Assembly: GCA_026984355.1 (NCBI GenBank)
Contig: JALSSG010000029.1
Location: 1-5,041, forward strand
Length of the DNA: 5,041 nt
From: Hydrogenothermaceae bacterium
GTDB taxonomy: Bacteria; Aquificota; Aquificia; Aquificales; Hydrogenothermaceae
Direction: 5' to 3'
The translations under genes and the position numbers were made by a program. Positions 1 through 5,041 of the stretch are shown here, piece after piece; the first letter of the stretch is position 1; each line of letters starts with the position of its first letter. The notes beneath the pieces are model-generated. The model had not been told where the DNA came from and did not search any database. It worked only from the letters and a program-made list of their open reading frames with translations.

Positions 1-604
1 TATCGCTTTCTTTTAATGGTAGGTCGTAAAGAGGATATACATCAATCTCATCTATTTTCTTTTTTGTTTCAAACTTTGACCTTAGAAATAAATTTTCTAC
101 AATATCACCAAAAAAGTCTATATCGACTATACCAATAAAAGGAACATATACAGATAAGTAATTTCCTTTGATGCTAAATTCACCTTCGTTCTCTATATAA
201 TCTTCTTTTATATATCCAAGCTCAAATAACCTTTTTATTAAAAAATCTCTTTCAATTTCTACTTTTTCTTTGATAGTTATTATAGATTTTAGAAAATCTT
301 TTTCTTTTCTTGTTTTTACACTAAGTGCATCTTTAGATAGAACTAAGATGCAGTTTTTATTTTTAATAAAATTATAGATAGCATAGTTTCTTTTTATCTG
401 AGATTCTAAATCTAATATATTTTGAGAAGATGGAAACTCTAAGATTTTTATATCTTTTTTAAAAAAGTTTTTATATGCATTTAAATCATTTAAAGCTTCT
501 TTAGCTCTTTTTTCTGTGTCTGTCAGAAAAATAACATTTTTGCCACTAAAATTTTTTACTGTCCAGTATTCAGCATAAGAACCAATATTTCCAAAATTTC
601 TCAT
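1..604 (-). CDS. mfd: Transcription-repair coupling factor Mfd, N-terminal part (partial)
   Basis: This is a 201-codon open frame that begins at an ATG and runs off the left edge, so only the N-terminus is present. Mfd displaces RNA polymerase stalled at DNA lesions and recruits UvrA through an N-terminal module resembling UvrB. Visible matches to that module are a degenerate nucleotide-fold start (GNIGSYAEYW, about 5-14), a strand FLTDTEKRA (26-34), an EFPSS segment (56-60) where Mfd proteins have their FPAW-type motif, and a UvrB-like domain 2 with LGYIKEDYIENEGEFSIKG (129-147) and DIDFFGDIVEN (161-171). UvrB itself is unlikely because its N-terminal Walker A (GxTGSGKT) is absent. The module is divergent: the usual RG after GEFxV is KG here. 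An in-frame TAA four codons upstream leaves ATG as the only plausible start, and the Shine-Dalgarno sequence is weak. The helicase and RNA polymerase-binding domains, which would settle the call, lie outside the window. Confidence 0.75.
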   Translation of the reverse strand, partial: MRNFGNIGSYAEYWTVKNFSGKNVIFLTDTEKRAKEALNDLNAYKNFFKKDIKILEFPSSQNILDLESQIKRNYAIYNFIKNKNCILVLSKDALSVKTRKEKDFLKSIITIKEKVEIERDFLIKRLFELGYIKEDYIENEGEFSIKGNYLSVYVPFIGIVDIDFFGDIVENLFLRSKFETKKKIDEIDVYPLYDLPLKESD

Positions 605-649
605 CTGAAAAATTTATTTCTATTAATTTAAAATTCTAATGTTTTTTCA

Positions 650-678
650 AGTATAATAATATTCTAAAAATACTACAA
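650..678 (-). promoter_or_regulatory. Candidate sigma70-type promoter for mfd
   Basis: Read on the minus strand, TTGTAG (673-678) and TATACT (650-655) are separated by 17 bp. Transcription would start near position 643, about 40 nt before the mfd start codon. The -10 matches 5 of 6 consensus bases but the -35 only 3 of 6. It overlaps the ndk promoter and the ndk ribosome binding site. In sequence this AT-rich, chance matches are common. Confidence 0.4.
652..657 (+). promoter_or_regulatory. Candidate -10 element for the ndk operon
   Basis: A perfect TATAAT lies 31 bp before the ndk start codon, giving a leader of about 25 nt that contains the AAGGAGG ribosome binding site (677-683). No good -35 hexamer lies 16-18 bp upstream (the sequence there is TTTAAAA-like). 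It shares four base pairs with the opposing mfd -10 element. Confidence 0.45.
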
Positions 679-688
679 GGAGGATTTA

Positions 689-1111
689 ATGGCTGTAGAA
701 AGAACACTTATGCTAATAAAACCAGATGCAGTTAGAAAGAATGTAGAAGGAGAAATTATAGCTTTAGTTCAAAAACAAGGTTTTAAATTAGTAGGTTTAA
801 AAAAATTAAAACTTACTAAAGAACAGGCAAAACAGTTTTATATTGTCCATAAAGACAGACCTTTTTATGATGAACTTACTGATTTTATGTCTTCTGGACC
901 TATTGTAGCTATGGTATGGGAAGGAGAAAATGCTATTTCTAGAATTAGAGAAATAATGGGAGCTACAAACCCAGAAGAAGCTGCAGAAGGAACTATAAGG
1001 AAACTTTATGGTACAAATATAGGTGAAAATGCTGTACACGGTTCTGATTCTAAAGAGTCTGCAGATTATGAAATACCATTTTTCTTTAGCAGGTTAGAAT
1101 TAGTTGAATAA
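689..1111 (+). CDS. ndk: Nucleoside diphosphate kinase
   Basis: This cytosolic enzyme moves the terminal phosphate from ATP to other (deoxy)nucleoside diphosphates by a ping-pong mechanism through a phospho-histidine. It keeps the NTP and dNTP pools balanced. At 140 residues it is the normal bacterial length. The signature NAVHGSDS (114-121) contains the catalytic His117. Other expected active-site residues are in place: Lys11 in LIKPDAV, Tyr51, Phe59 in DRPFY, Arg87, Thr93, Arg104 and Asn114. The C-terminal segment SADYEIPFFF is also typical of the family. The start is well supported by AAGGAGG five bases upstream of ATG. It is the first gene of a tight plus-strand cluster: the next gene starts inside its last codons. 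It is divergent from mfd. Confidence 0.98.
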   Translation: MAVERTLMLIKPDAVRKNVEGEIIALVQKQGFKLVGLKKLKLTKEQAKQFYIVHKDRPFYDELTDFMSSGPIVAMVWEGENAISRIREIMGATNPEEAAEGTIRKLYGTNIGENAVHGSDSKESADYEIPFFFSRLELVE

Positions 1112-1616
1112 ATATATACACTTTTTTATCTTTGTATTACTTGGTTATATAACTGGAGCAAGTATATTTTTTACATTTTTGGTTGCTCCAGCTATTTTTT
1201 CTCATTTTGAGACAAGACTAGCAGCAGAGATAACAAATGTTATTTTTCCAATATACTTTGCTTCTGGATGGATTTTGGGACTTGTTATATACACCCTTAT
1301 AGCAGTTTTATCTATTAAGGATAAATTTATAATAAAAAAACTAAAGTGGTTTATTATTATGCTTTCTATCTTGATAATATCTTTTATGGCTCTTCACAAA
1401 GCTATATTACCTATTGGGCAAACTTTAAACAGTAGATACTATTTTCTGATAGATAAGAAAAAATATGAAGAAGCAAAACAGGTAAAAAACAAGTTCTCAA
1501 AGTTACATATATTATCAAGCAGTATAAATCTTACAAATATAACAATAGAAATATTTTTACTTTACAGCTATTTTAACTATATATACAGTCGAAAAGAAGA
1601 AGAAAATTTTGAATGA
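1104..1616 (+). CDS. DUF4149-type four-helix membrane protein
   Basis: This 170-residue integral membrane protein has four predicted helices at about 5-28, 48-71, 82-104 and 144-163. A short charged loop (115-132, Lys-rich) lies before the last helix. The pattern fits the DUF4149/TMEM205-like family: GASIFFTFLVAPAIF (18-32) in helix 1, an IFPIYFASGW segment (47-56) opening helix 2, LHKAILPIGQTLN (98-109) at the end of helix 3, and FSKLHILSSSINLTNI (131-146) leading into helix 4. The biochemical role of the family is not established. The start is a TTG overlapping the end of ndk by 8 bp (TTGAATAA). There is no in-frame ATG before the first helix, so a later start would remove helix 1. A weak AGG lies about 10 bases upstream, so translation is probably coupled to ndk. 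It ends in an ATGA overlap with pabB. The family call rests on motif resemblance. Confidence 0.8.
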   Translation: MNKYIHFFIFVLLGYITGASIFFTFLVAPAIFSHFETRLAAEITNVIFPIYFASGWILGLVIYTLIAVLSIKDKFIIKKLKWFIIMLSILIISFMALHKAILPIGQTLNSRYYFLIDKKKYEEAKQVKNKFSKLHILSSSINLTNITIEIFLLYSYFNYIYSRKEEENFE

Positions 1617-2761
1617 TATATTTCTTTTCCACCGAAGAAGGCTTTCTTAACAAAAAAGGGACTTTTAAAATATCAAATCCTGTATATAAACTAATCTATA
1701 AAAACAGTACTCTTTATCTTAATGATAAAAAATTTCATATAAAAAATCCGTTTATCCTGATAGAAAAAATCCTAAAAGAGTCTCGTTTATATGCTGCAGG
1801 ATTTATATCGTATGAGTATGGAGAGAAACTACAAAATATAAGAAATCAAAATAAGAAACTGATAGACTTACCTGATATTTATGTGGTTTTTTTTAGAAAA
1901 CTAGTTTCTTTCTCTTTTGGCTTTACTATAAAATCAAAAATAATAACTACCCAGATGCCTGTATCAAAAAATAGCTTTATAAGAGCTATAAAAGAAGCAA
2001 AAAATTACATAGAAAAAGGAGATATATATCAGATTAATCTATCTTTACCATTAGTTTTAAGAGGCTATTTTCATAAGGAAAGTATTTTTCAAAATTTAAT
2101 AAAAATTCAGCCTGCACCATATCTTATGCTTATAAAAGAAAAAGATTTCTCTTTAATATCTGGTTCTATGGAGCTTTTCTTAAGAAAGAAAAGCAATCTG
2201 ATAACTACAAAGCCTATAAAAGGGACAAGACCAAGAGGAAAAACAGAAAAAGAGGATTTGTATCTTTATAAGGAACTTTTAAGTAGCAAAAAGGAAAAAG
2301 CAGAGAATTTAATGATAACAGACCTTATGAGAAACGATTTAGGAAGAATATCAAAAATAGGTTCTGTAAAAGTTAAAAAACTTTTTCATATAGAGAAATA
2401 CTCATCTTTATTTCAAATGAGTTCCATAATAAGTAGTAGTTTAAAAGAAGGAATATCTTTAAAAGATATTATAAACGCTACATTTCCACCAGGTTCTGTA
2501 ACAGGAGCACCTAAAAAAAGAGCCATGGAAATAATAGCTCAACTTGAAGAATACAAACGTTCTGTATATTGTGGAGCAACATTTTTAATCAGTCCTGATT
2601 TGGACTTTACTATGAGCGTAGCTATACGTCAGATTTTATTTCAGAAAGATAAAGCTGTTATTTTTGTTGGAAGTGGAATTGTAGCAGATTCAAATCCAGA
2701 AAAAGAATATGAAGAAACAATGCTAAAAGCAAAAGCCAACCTAAATGCTATCTACTTATGA
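1613..2761 (+). CDS. pabB: Aminodeoxychorismate synthase component I (PabB)
   Basis: PabB converts chorismate plus ammonia, supplied by the amidotransferase PabA, to 4-amino-4-deoxychorismate for p-aminobenzoate and folate synthesis. The chorismate-binding fold fills residues about 118-382. It includes GDIYQINLS (136-144), KPIKGTRPRGK (200-210), ENLMITDLMRNDLGRI (231-246), FPPGSVTGAPKKRAMEII (291-308), YCGA (319-322) and the FVGSGIVADSNPEKEYEET segment (351-369). PIKGT, with Lys203, marks PabB; anthranilate synthases have Ala there. Glu187 lies 16 residues before Lys203, matching the E. coli PabB Glu258/Lys274 pair. Two positions differ from most family members: SMELF replaces SPExF, and Gln268 replaces the His common in TrpE. 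At 382 residues it is shorter than E. coli PabB (about 450), with a compact N-terminus carrying AAGFISYEYG (61-70). ATG overlaps the preceding stop (ATGA), so it is probably translationally coupled. No pabA or pabC follows. Confidence 0.92.
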   Translation: MIYFFSTEEGFLNKKGTFKISNPVYKLIYKNSTLYLNDKKFHIKNPFILIEKILKESRLYAAGFISYEYGEKLQNIRNQNKKLIDLPDIYVVFFRKLVSFSFGFTIKSKIITTQMPVSKNSFIRAIKEAKNYIEKGDIYQINLSLPLVLRGYFHKESIFQNLIKIQPAPYLMLIKEKDFSLISGSMELFLRKKSNLITTKPIKGTRPRGKTEKEDLYLYKELLSSKKEKAENLMITDLMRNDLGRISKIGSVKVKKLFHIEKYSSLFQMSSIISSSLKEGISLKDIINATFPPGSVTGAPKKRAMEIIAQLEEYKRSVYCGATFLISPDLDFTMSVAIRQILFQKDKAVIFVGSGIVADSNPEKEYEETMLKAKANLNAIYL

Positions 2762-3892
2762 AATCTCATCATTGAGAAAATCAATAAAATCCATAATATC
2801 TTTGTGTTGGGACAGTTTTTCAGAATTTTTTACTTTTTTATACGTTTCTTTAAACTTTTCTACATCATTTGTAAGAACATAACACTCAAGAAGTATAATC
2901 ATACAAAGTTCACATTCAACATTATTCTTTTTTAAAGATTTTTCAATTTCCTGTATTAAGATAGGAATCTTTTCATCTTCACCAAATGTTTTTATAAGCT
3001 CAAGTTTTGCAAGAAAATAGATATATCTATTTTCCTCATCAGATAGATTAGAGGAATAATTTTTAATAAACTCTAAAACATCATTTACTCTTTTTTCAGC
3101 CTCTTCTTTAGATATTCTATTTTCTATATACTCATTAATAATCTTCCGAATTCTTACAAATTCTATATTTGGACTATATCCATAGTCTTCATACAGTTTT
3201 TCAGCTATATTATGAGCTTCTTCTATCAAATTCTCTTCAGTAGCCATTATCATAATGTTTTCAAGTTGTATTTTATCAAGAATTTCAATATCTTGCCTTT
3301 TTATTTTATTAGAAATAATCTCTATAATTTTGAAATATTCATCAGGCTTATTTTCATTTTGGTATTCTATAGAAAGAATTGTATATGTAGAGCTTATATC
3401 TATGTTTTTAGATTGTGCTAAAAATTCAGTATAGCTACTTAGTAATTTTTCCTTTTTATAGCTATTATTTTCAAAAGTTAAATATAAAGATGCAAAAAGT
3501 TCAGAAATTCTTTTTTCCAGATAAGAAAGTTTAGCTGTTCTTTTGATGCTATCAACATACATTAAAAATTCTGCTATAGAGTATTCTAACGCTTTGTTAT
3601 CGCCAAGATTATGAAGAGATTTTATAAGGTGAAAATAGCTATCATGAATATGTTCATATTTCCCTTTTGCTTTTAATCTATCTATTCTAGATAATGTGTC
3701 AGATATATTCTCATAAAGGTCTAACTTCTCAAAAATTTCATTTCCGTCATCAAACCACTCTAAGATAATGTTATTTTCCTCTTCATCTGGCCTGTATTTA
3801 TTAAAAACATCTCCATAAAACATTTTATTAAGAAGGCTTCTTTCAAGAATTTCCTTAGATTCTACTTTTAGAAAATTCAAAAATGTATCCAT
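2756..3892 (-). CDS. Hypothetical all-helical protein, possibly a TPR-like solenoid
   Basis: I do not recognise this 378-residue protein. It is highly charged, rich in Glu, Lys, Ile and Asn, and looks alpha-helical throughout. There is no signal peptide or membrane segment, so it should be cytoplasmic. Successive amphipathic helix pairs with aromatic spacing, such as residues 182-234 and 323-357, resemble a TPR-like or other alpha-solenoid scaffold, but no canonical TPR consensus repeat is clear. Its only three cysteines cluster as ECELC...EC (327, 330, 337) in one helix near the C-terminus. The start is supported by AAAGGA (3900-3905 on the minus strand) seven bases upstream of ATG. The gene converges on pabB and overlaps its end by 6 bp. 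It is divergent from hsp20 across a 180-bp gap. The intact reading frame and good ribosome binding site make it a real gene, but its function is unknown. Confidence 0.85.
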   Translation of the reverse strand: MDTFLNFLKVESKEILERSLLNKMFYGDVFNKYRPDEEENNIILEWFDDGNEIFEKLDLYENISDTLSRIDRLKAKGKYEHIHDSYFHLIKSLHNLGDNKALEYSIAEFLMYVDSIKRTAKLSYLEKRISELFASLYLTFENNSYKKEKLLSSYTEFLAQSKNIDISSTYTILSIEYQNENKPDEYFKIIEIISNKIKRQDIEILDKIQLENIMIMATEENLIEEAHNIAEKLYEDYGYSPNIEFVRIRKIINEYIENRISKEEAEKRVNDVLEFIKNYSSNLSDEENRYIYFLAKLELIKTFGEDEKIPILIQEIEKSLKKNNVECELCMIILLECYVLTNDVEKFKETYKKVKNSEKLSQHKDIMDFIDFLNDEIS

Positions 3893-3948
3893 CTAATTTT
3901 CCTTTTTATTAATTTGGCTATATAAGGTTATATTATCTTACAAAATGT

Positions 3949-3970
3949 GTTGATTTTCTGTTTAATCAAC
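3949..3970. repeat. Perfect inverted repeat, candidate operator
   Basis: GTTGATT (3949-3955) and AATCAAC (3964-3970) are perfect 7-bp inverted arms around an 8-bp spacer, in the divergent intergenic region. The centre is about 67 bp upstream of the minus-strand gene's start codon and about 80 bp upstream of the inferred hsp20 transcription start. The half-site contains a GTTGA core that is less AT-biased than the surroundings. It is not followed by a T-run, so a terminator is unlikely. The form suits a dimeric regulator with half-sites spaced about 1.5 helical turns centre to centre, but which regulator is unknown. Confidence 0.45.
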
Positions 3971-4000
3971 TTTAATGTGAAGTTATAGAAAAAAGCATAT

Positions 4001-4028
4001 ATACTATTGAAAAATTTGAGTATAGTAT
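4001..4028. repeat. Inverted repeat spanning the hsp20 promoter
   Basis: ATACTAT (4001-4007) is perfectly inverted at ATAGTAT (4022-4028), with 14 bp between. The centres of the arms are 21 bp apart, two turns of the helix. The left arm touches the -35 hexamer and the right arm abuts the -10, so a bound dimer would block RNA polymerase. The arms are AT-rich, so a chance match is quite possible. It does not resemble CIRCE (the HrcA operator TTAGCACTC-N9-GAGTGCTAA). Confidence 0.35.
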
Positions 4029-4034
4029 TATAAT
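4007..4034 (+). promoter_or_regulatory. Sigma70-type promoter of hsp20
   Basis: TTGAAA (4007-4012) and a perfect TATAAT (4029-4034) are 16 bp apart, predicting a start near 4041 and a leader of about 30 nt that includes AAAGGAGG. This is the best-matched promoter in the window. It looks like a housekeeping promoter, not the sigma32-type heat-shock consensus, so any heat control would have to come from a repressor, from RNA structure or from DNA topology. Confidence 0.6.
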
Positions 4035-4055
4035 ATTTTATATAAAAATTTTACT

Positions 4056-4063
4056 AAAGGAGG
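4056..4063 (+). promoter_or_regulatory. Ribosome binding site that decides the hsp20 start
   Basis: AAAGGAGG is a near-perfect Shine-Dalgarno sequence. It lies nine bases before the ATG at 4073, which is a workable spacing. An in-frame GTG at 4064 directly abuts it with no spacer, so the longer reading frame starting there is not a realistic translation start. Confidence 0.75.
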
Positions 4064-4072
4064 GTGAGAGCA

Positions 4073-4525
4073 ATGGAAAGAAGAGAAGTACCAACAAGAG
4101 CTGTATGGAATCCATTTAGAGAATTAGCAAGAATTGAAAATGAATTAAACAAATTGTTTTCTGAATTTATTCCAACTACAAGAGAAAGTGCAGAGATTGT
4201 AACATGGGCTCCAAGAGTTGATGTTTATGAAGATGGAAACAATCTAATCATTGAAGCAGAGATTCCTGGGGCTAAAAAAGAAGATATAGAAGTAAAGATA
4301 AAAGATAACGCAGTTGTTATAAGAGGAGAAGTTAAAAAAGAAGAAGAGAAAAAAGATGAACAGTATTATAGAAAAGAAAGATTTTATGGAACATTTGAAA
4401 GAGTTATACCTTTACCAGTAGAAGTTAAAGCAGAAGAGGCAAAAGCAGAGTTTAAAGATGGTGTTTTAAAACTTGTTCTTCCAAAAACAACTCAGGAGCA
4501 TGAAGTCAAAATTGAAGTGAAATAA
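4073..4525 (+). CDS. Small heat-shock protein, Hsp20/alpha-crystallin family
   Basis: This is an ATP-independent holdase that forms cytoplasmic oligomers and keeps unfolding proteins soluble for refolding by other chaperones. The protein has 150 residues, the usual size. A short N-terminal arm carries WNPFRELARIENELNKLF (12-29), typical of bacterial class A small Hsps. The alpha-crystallin domain covers about 44-138. It starts at WAPRVDVYEDGNNLIIEAEIPG (45-66), continues through DIEVKIKDNAVVIRGE (71-86), and ends with the family signature AEFKDGVLKLVLPK (125-138). A charged Glu/Lys loop (87-97) precedes the dimerisation strand YYRKERFYGTFER (98-110). The C-terminal tail contains VKIEV, which can serve as the IxI/V-type oligomer contact. 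The strong ribosome binding site fits high expression. The gene has its own promoter and terminator, so it is probably monocistronic. Confidence 0.95.
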   Translation: MERREVPTRAVWNPFRELARIENELNKLFSEFIPTTRESAEIVTWAPRVDVYEDGNNLIIEAEIPGAKKEDIEVKIKDNAVVIRGEVKKEEEKKDEQYYRKERFYGTFERVIPLPVEVKAEEAKAEFKDGVLKLVLPKTTQEHEVKIEVK

Positions 4526-4545
4526 TCCTTCAGGCTTCCTCCCAA

Positions 4546-4578
4546 TCCCGCCTTATATAGGCGGGAGTTTTTATTTTT
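4546..4578 (+). terminator. Intrinsic terminator after hsp20
   Basis: TCCCGCCT (4546-4553) pairs perfectly with AGGCGGGA (4559-4566) across a 5-nt TATAT loop, followed by GTTTTTATTTTT. A GC-rich stem followed by a U-tract in otherwise AT-rich DNA is a textbook rho-independent terminator. It begins 20 bases after the hsp20 stop and ends about 40 bases before trpE, separating the two transcription units. Confidence 0.92.
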
Positions 4579-4581
4579 GTG

Positions 4582-4590
4582 TGATACAAT
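4582..4590 (+). promoter_or_regulatory. Weak candidate extended -10 promoter for trpE
   Basis: TGATACAAT fits an extended -10 (TG, one base, then TACAAT) just downstream of the terminator U-tract. It would give a leader of only about 20 nt. No -35 hexamer is visible, because the terminator stem occupies that position. A promoter is expected here since the upstream transcript terminates, but this particular match is weak. Confidence 0.35.
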
Positions 4591-4618
4591 ATTGTTCAAA
4601 AACACTTTAAGGTTCTAA

Positions 4619-5041
4619 ATGGAATTTAGTTTATCTTTTGACGAATTTGAAAAATTAGCTAAAGATTTTAATGTTATCCCTGTATATAAAGAAATCCTAG
4701 CAGATGTAGATACACCTTTATCAGTTTTTTCAAAGATATCATCACCAGAGAGGTTTAACTACTTACTTGAAAGTGTAGAGAAAGGCGAGAATATAGGAAG
4801 ATACTCATTTATCGGCTCTTCACAACCTGTATATATAAGAACTAAAGGAAATTTTGCTGAGATTTATGATAAAGGAAAAATAAAGATAGAAAGTACAGAT
4901 GACCCACTTGAGAAACTGAAAAATTTTTTAAAACAATTTAAACCTGTGAACCTACCAGATTTGCCTCCATTTTGGGGTGGGCTTGTAGGTTATGTAGCTT
5001 ATGATATTGTTCATTTTTATGAACCAGTTCCAGATGAAAAA
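4619..5041 (+). CDS. trpE: Anthranilate synthase component I, N-terminal part (partial)
   Basis: TrpE makes anthranilate from chorismate with ammonia from TrpG, the first committed step of tryptophan synthesis. Only 141 codons are present before the right edge. The N-terminal regulatory lobe is recognisable: IPVYKEILADVDTPLSVFSKI (20-40), LLESVEKGENIGRYSFIG (49-66), and WGGLVGYVAYDIVHFYEPVP (119-138). The LLES motif contributes to the tryptophan feedback site in characterised TrpE proteins, and its Ser is present (Ser52), so feedback inhibition is likely. Members of the family that make p-aminobenzoate, including the pabB in this window, lack this pattern, which favours TrpE. The catalytic C-terminal domain is outside the window. 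The start is supported by TAAGG (4608-4612) six bases upstream of ATG. No leader peptide or trp attenuator is evident. Confidence 0.92.
   Translation, partial: MEFSLSFDEFEKLAKDFNVIPVYKEILADVDTPLSVFSKISSPERFNYLLESVEKGENIGRYSFIGSSQPVYIRTKGNFAEIYDKGKIKIESTDDPLEKLKNFLKQFKPVNLPDLPPFWGGLVGYVAYDIVHFYEPVPDEK

Noticed and set aside
806..1039. 77-codon minus-strand open frame inside ndk
   Set aside because: It lies wholly opposite a confident ndk gene and has a low-complexity Phe/Ser/Cys-rich translation typical of an antisense frame. There is no ribosome binding site or recognisable domain.
1679..1690. Identical 12-mer CCTGTATATAAA in pabB (1679-1690) and trpE (4679-4690)
   Set aside because: In both genes it encodes PVYK near the N-terminus, but the surrounding residues do not align. 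It is a common AT-rich string, so it is more likely coincidence or weak shared ancestry than a functional repeat.
3212..3421. 69-codon plus-strand open frame opposite the helical protein gene
   Set aside because: It is an antisense shadow of an AT-rich coding region. Its Phe/Tyr/Ile-rich sequence reflects the complement of Lys/Glu codons, and no initiation signal is visible.
4064..4072. GTG at 4064 as the hsp20 start, adding three residues
   Set aside because: It abuts the AAAGGAGG with no spacing. The ATG at 4073 has a proper nine-base spacing and gives a normal Hsp20 N-terminus.
2756..4072. A defence or toxin-antitoxin module formed by the helical protein and its neighbour
   Set aside because: The gene is too long for a typical toxin or antitoxin. 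It has no nuclease, NTPase or other effector motif that I can see, and its neighbours are housekeeping genes. Nothing in the sequence supports a defence role.
4526..4618. trp attenuator in the trpE leader
   Set aside because: The hairpin sits only 20 bases after hsp20 and there is no short leader frame with Trp codons. The only alternative pairing I find is a weak five-base one (CTCCC 4539-4543 with GGGAG 4563-4567). A plain hsp20 terminator explains it better.

Overview
The window is AT-rich DNA (roughly 30% G+C by eye). Its proteins are rich in Lys, Glu and Ile, and several genes have strong AAGGAGG-type ribosome binding sites. The gene set is ordinary bacterial housekeeping. The overall look fits a low-GC thermophile such as an Aquificota member (Hydrogenothermaceae, for example Sulfurihydrogenibium). 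That assignment is an impression from protein character, not a search result.

Layout, left to right. (1) On the minus strand, the first 201 codons of a gene resembling the N-terminal UvrB-like module of the transcription-repair coupling factor Mfd; it runs off the left edge. (2) Divergent from it is a compact plus-strand operon: ndk (nucleoside diphosphate kinase), a four-helix DUF4149-type membrane protein that starts at a TTG inside the end of ndk, and pabB (aminodeoxychorismate synthase component I), which starts at an ATGA overlap. The two promoters in the 84-bp mfd/ndk gap appear to share bases at their -10 elements. (3) A minus-strand gene for an unrecognised 378-residue, all-helical cytoplasmic protein converges on pabB and overlaps its end by 6 bp. 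(4) A divergent 180-bp intergenic region separates that gene from hsp20. It holds a clear sigma70-type promoter for hsp20 and two inverted repeats that could be operators. (5) hsp20, a small heat-shock protein, is followed by a good intrinsic terminator. (6) The first 141 codons of trpE (anthranilate synthase component I) run off the right edge.

Functionally, pabB and trpE encode related enzymes that both draw on chorismate, for folate and tryptophan respectively. They sit about 2 kb apart in separate transcription units. Neither is followed in view by its glutamine amidotransferase partner (PabA/TrpG), and no PabC lyase gene is visible. Ndk, Mfd and Hsp20 are general nucleotide-supply, repair and proteostasis functions with no evident pathway link to each other.

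I see no CRISPR array, tRNA, rRNA, transposon or phage gene, and no convincing sign of a new multi-gene system. The least explained parts are the 378-residue helical protein and the palindromic elements between it and hsp20.
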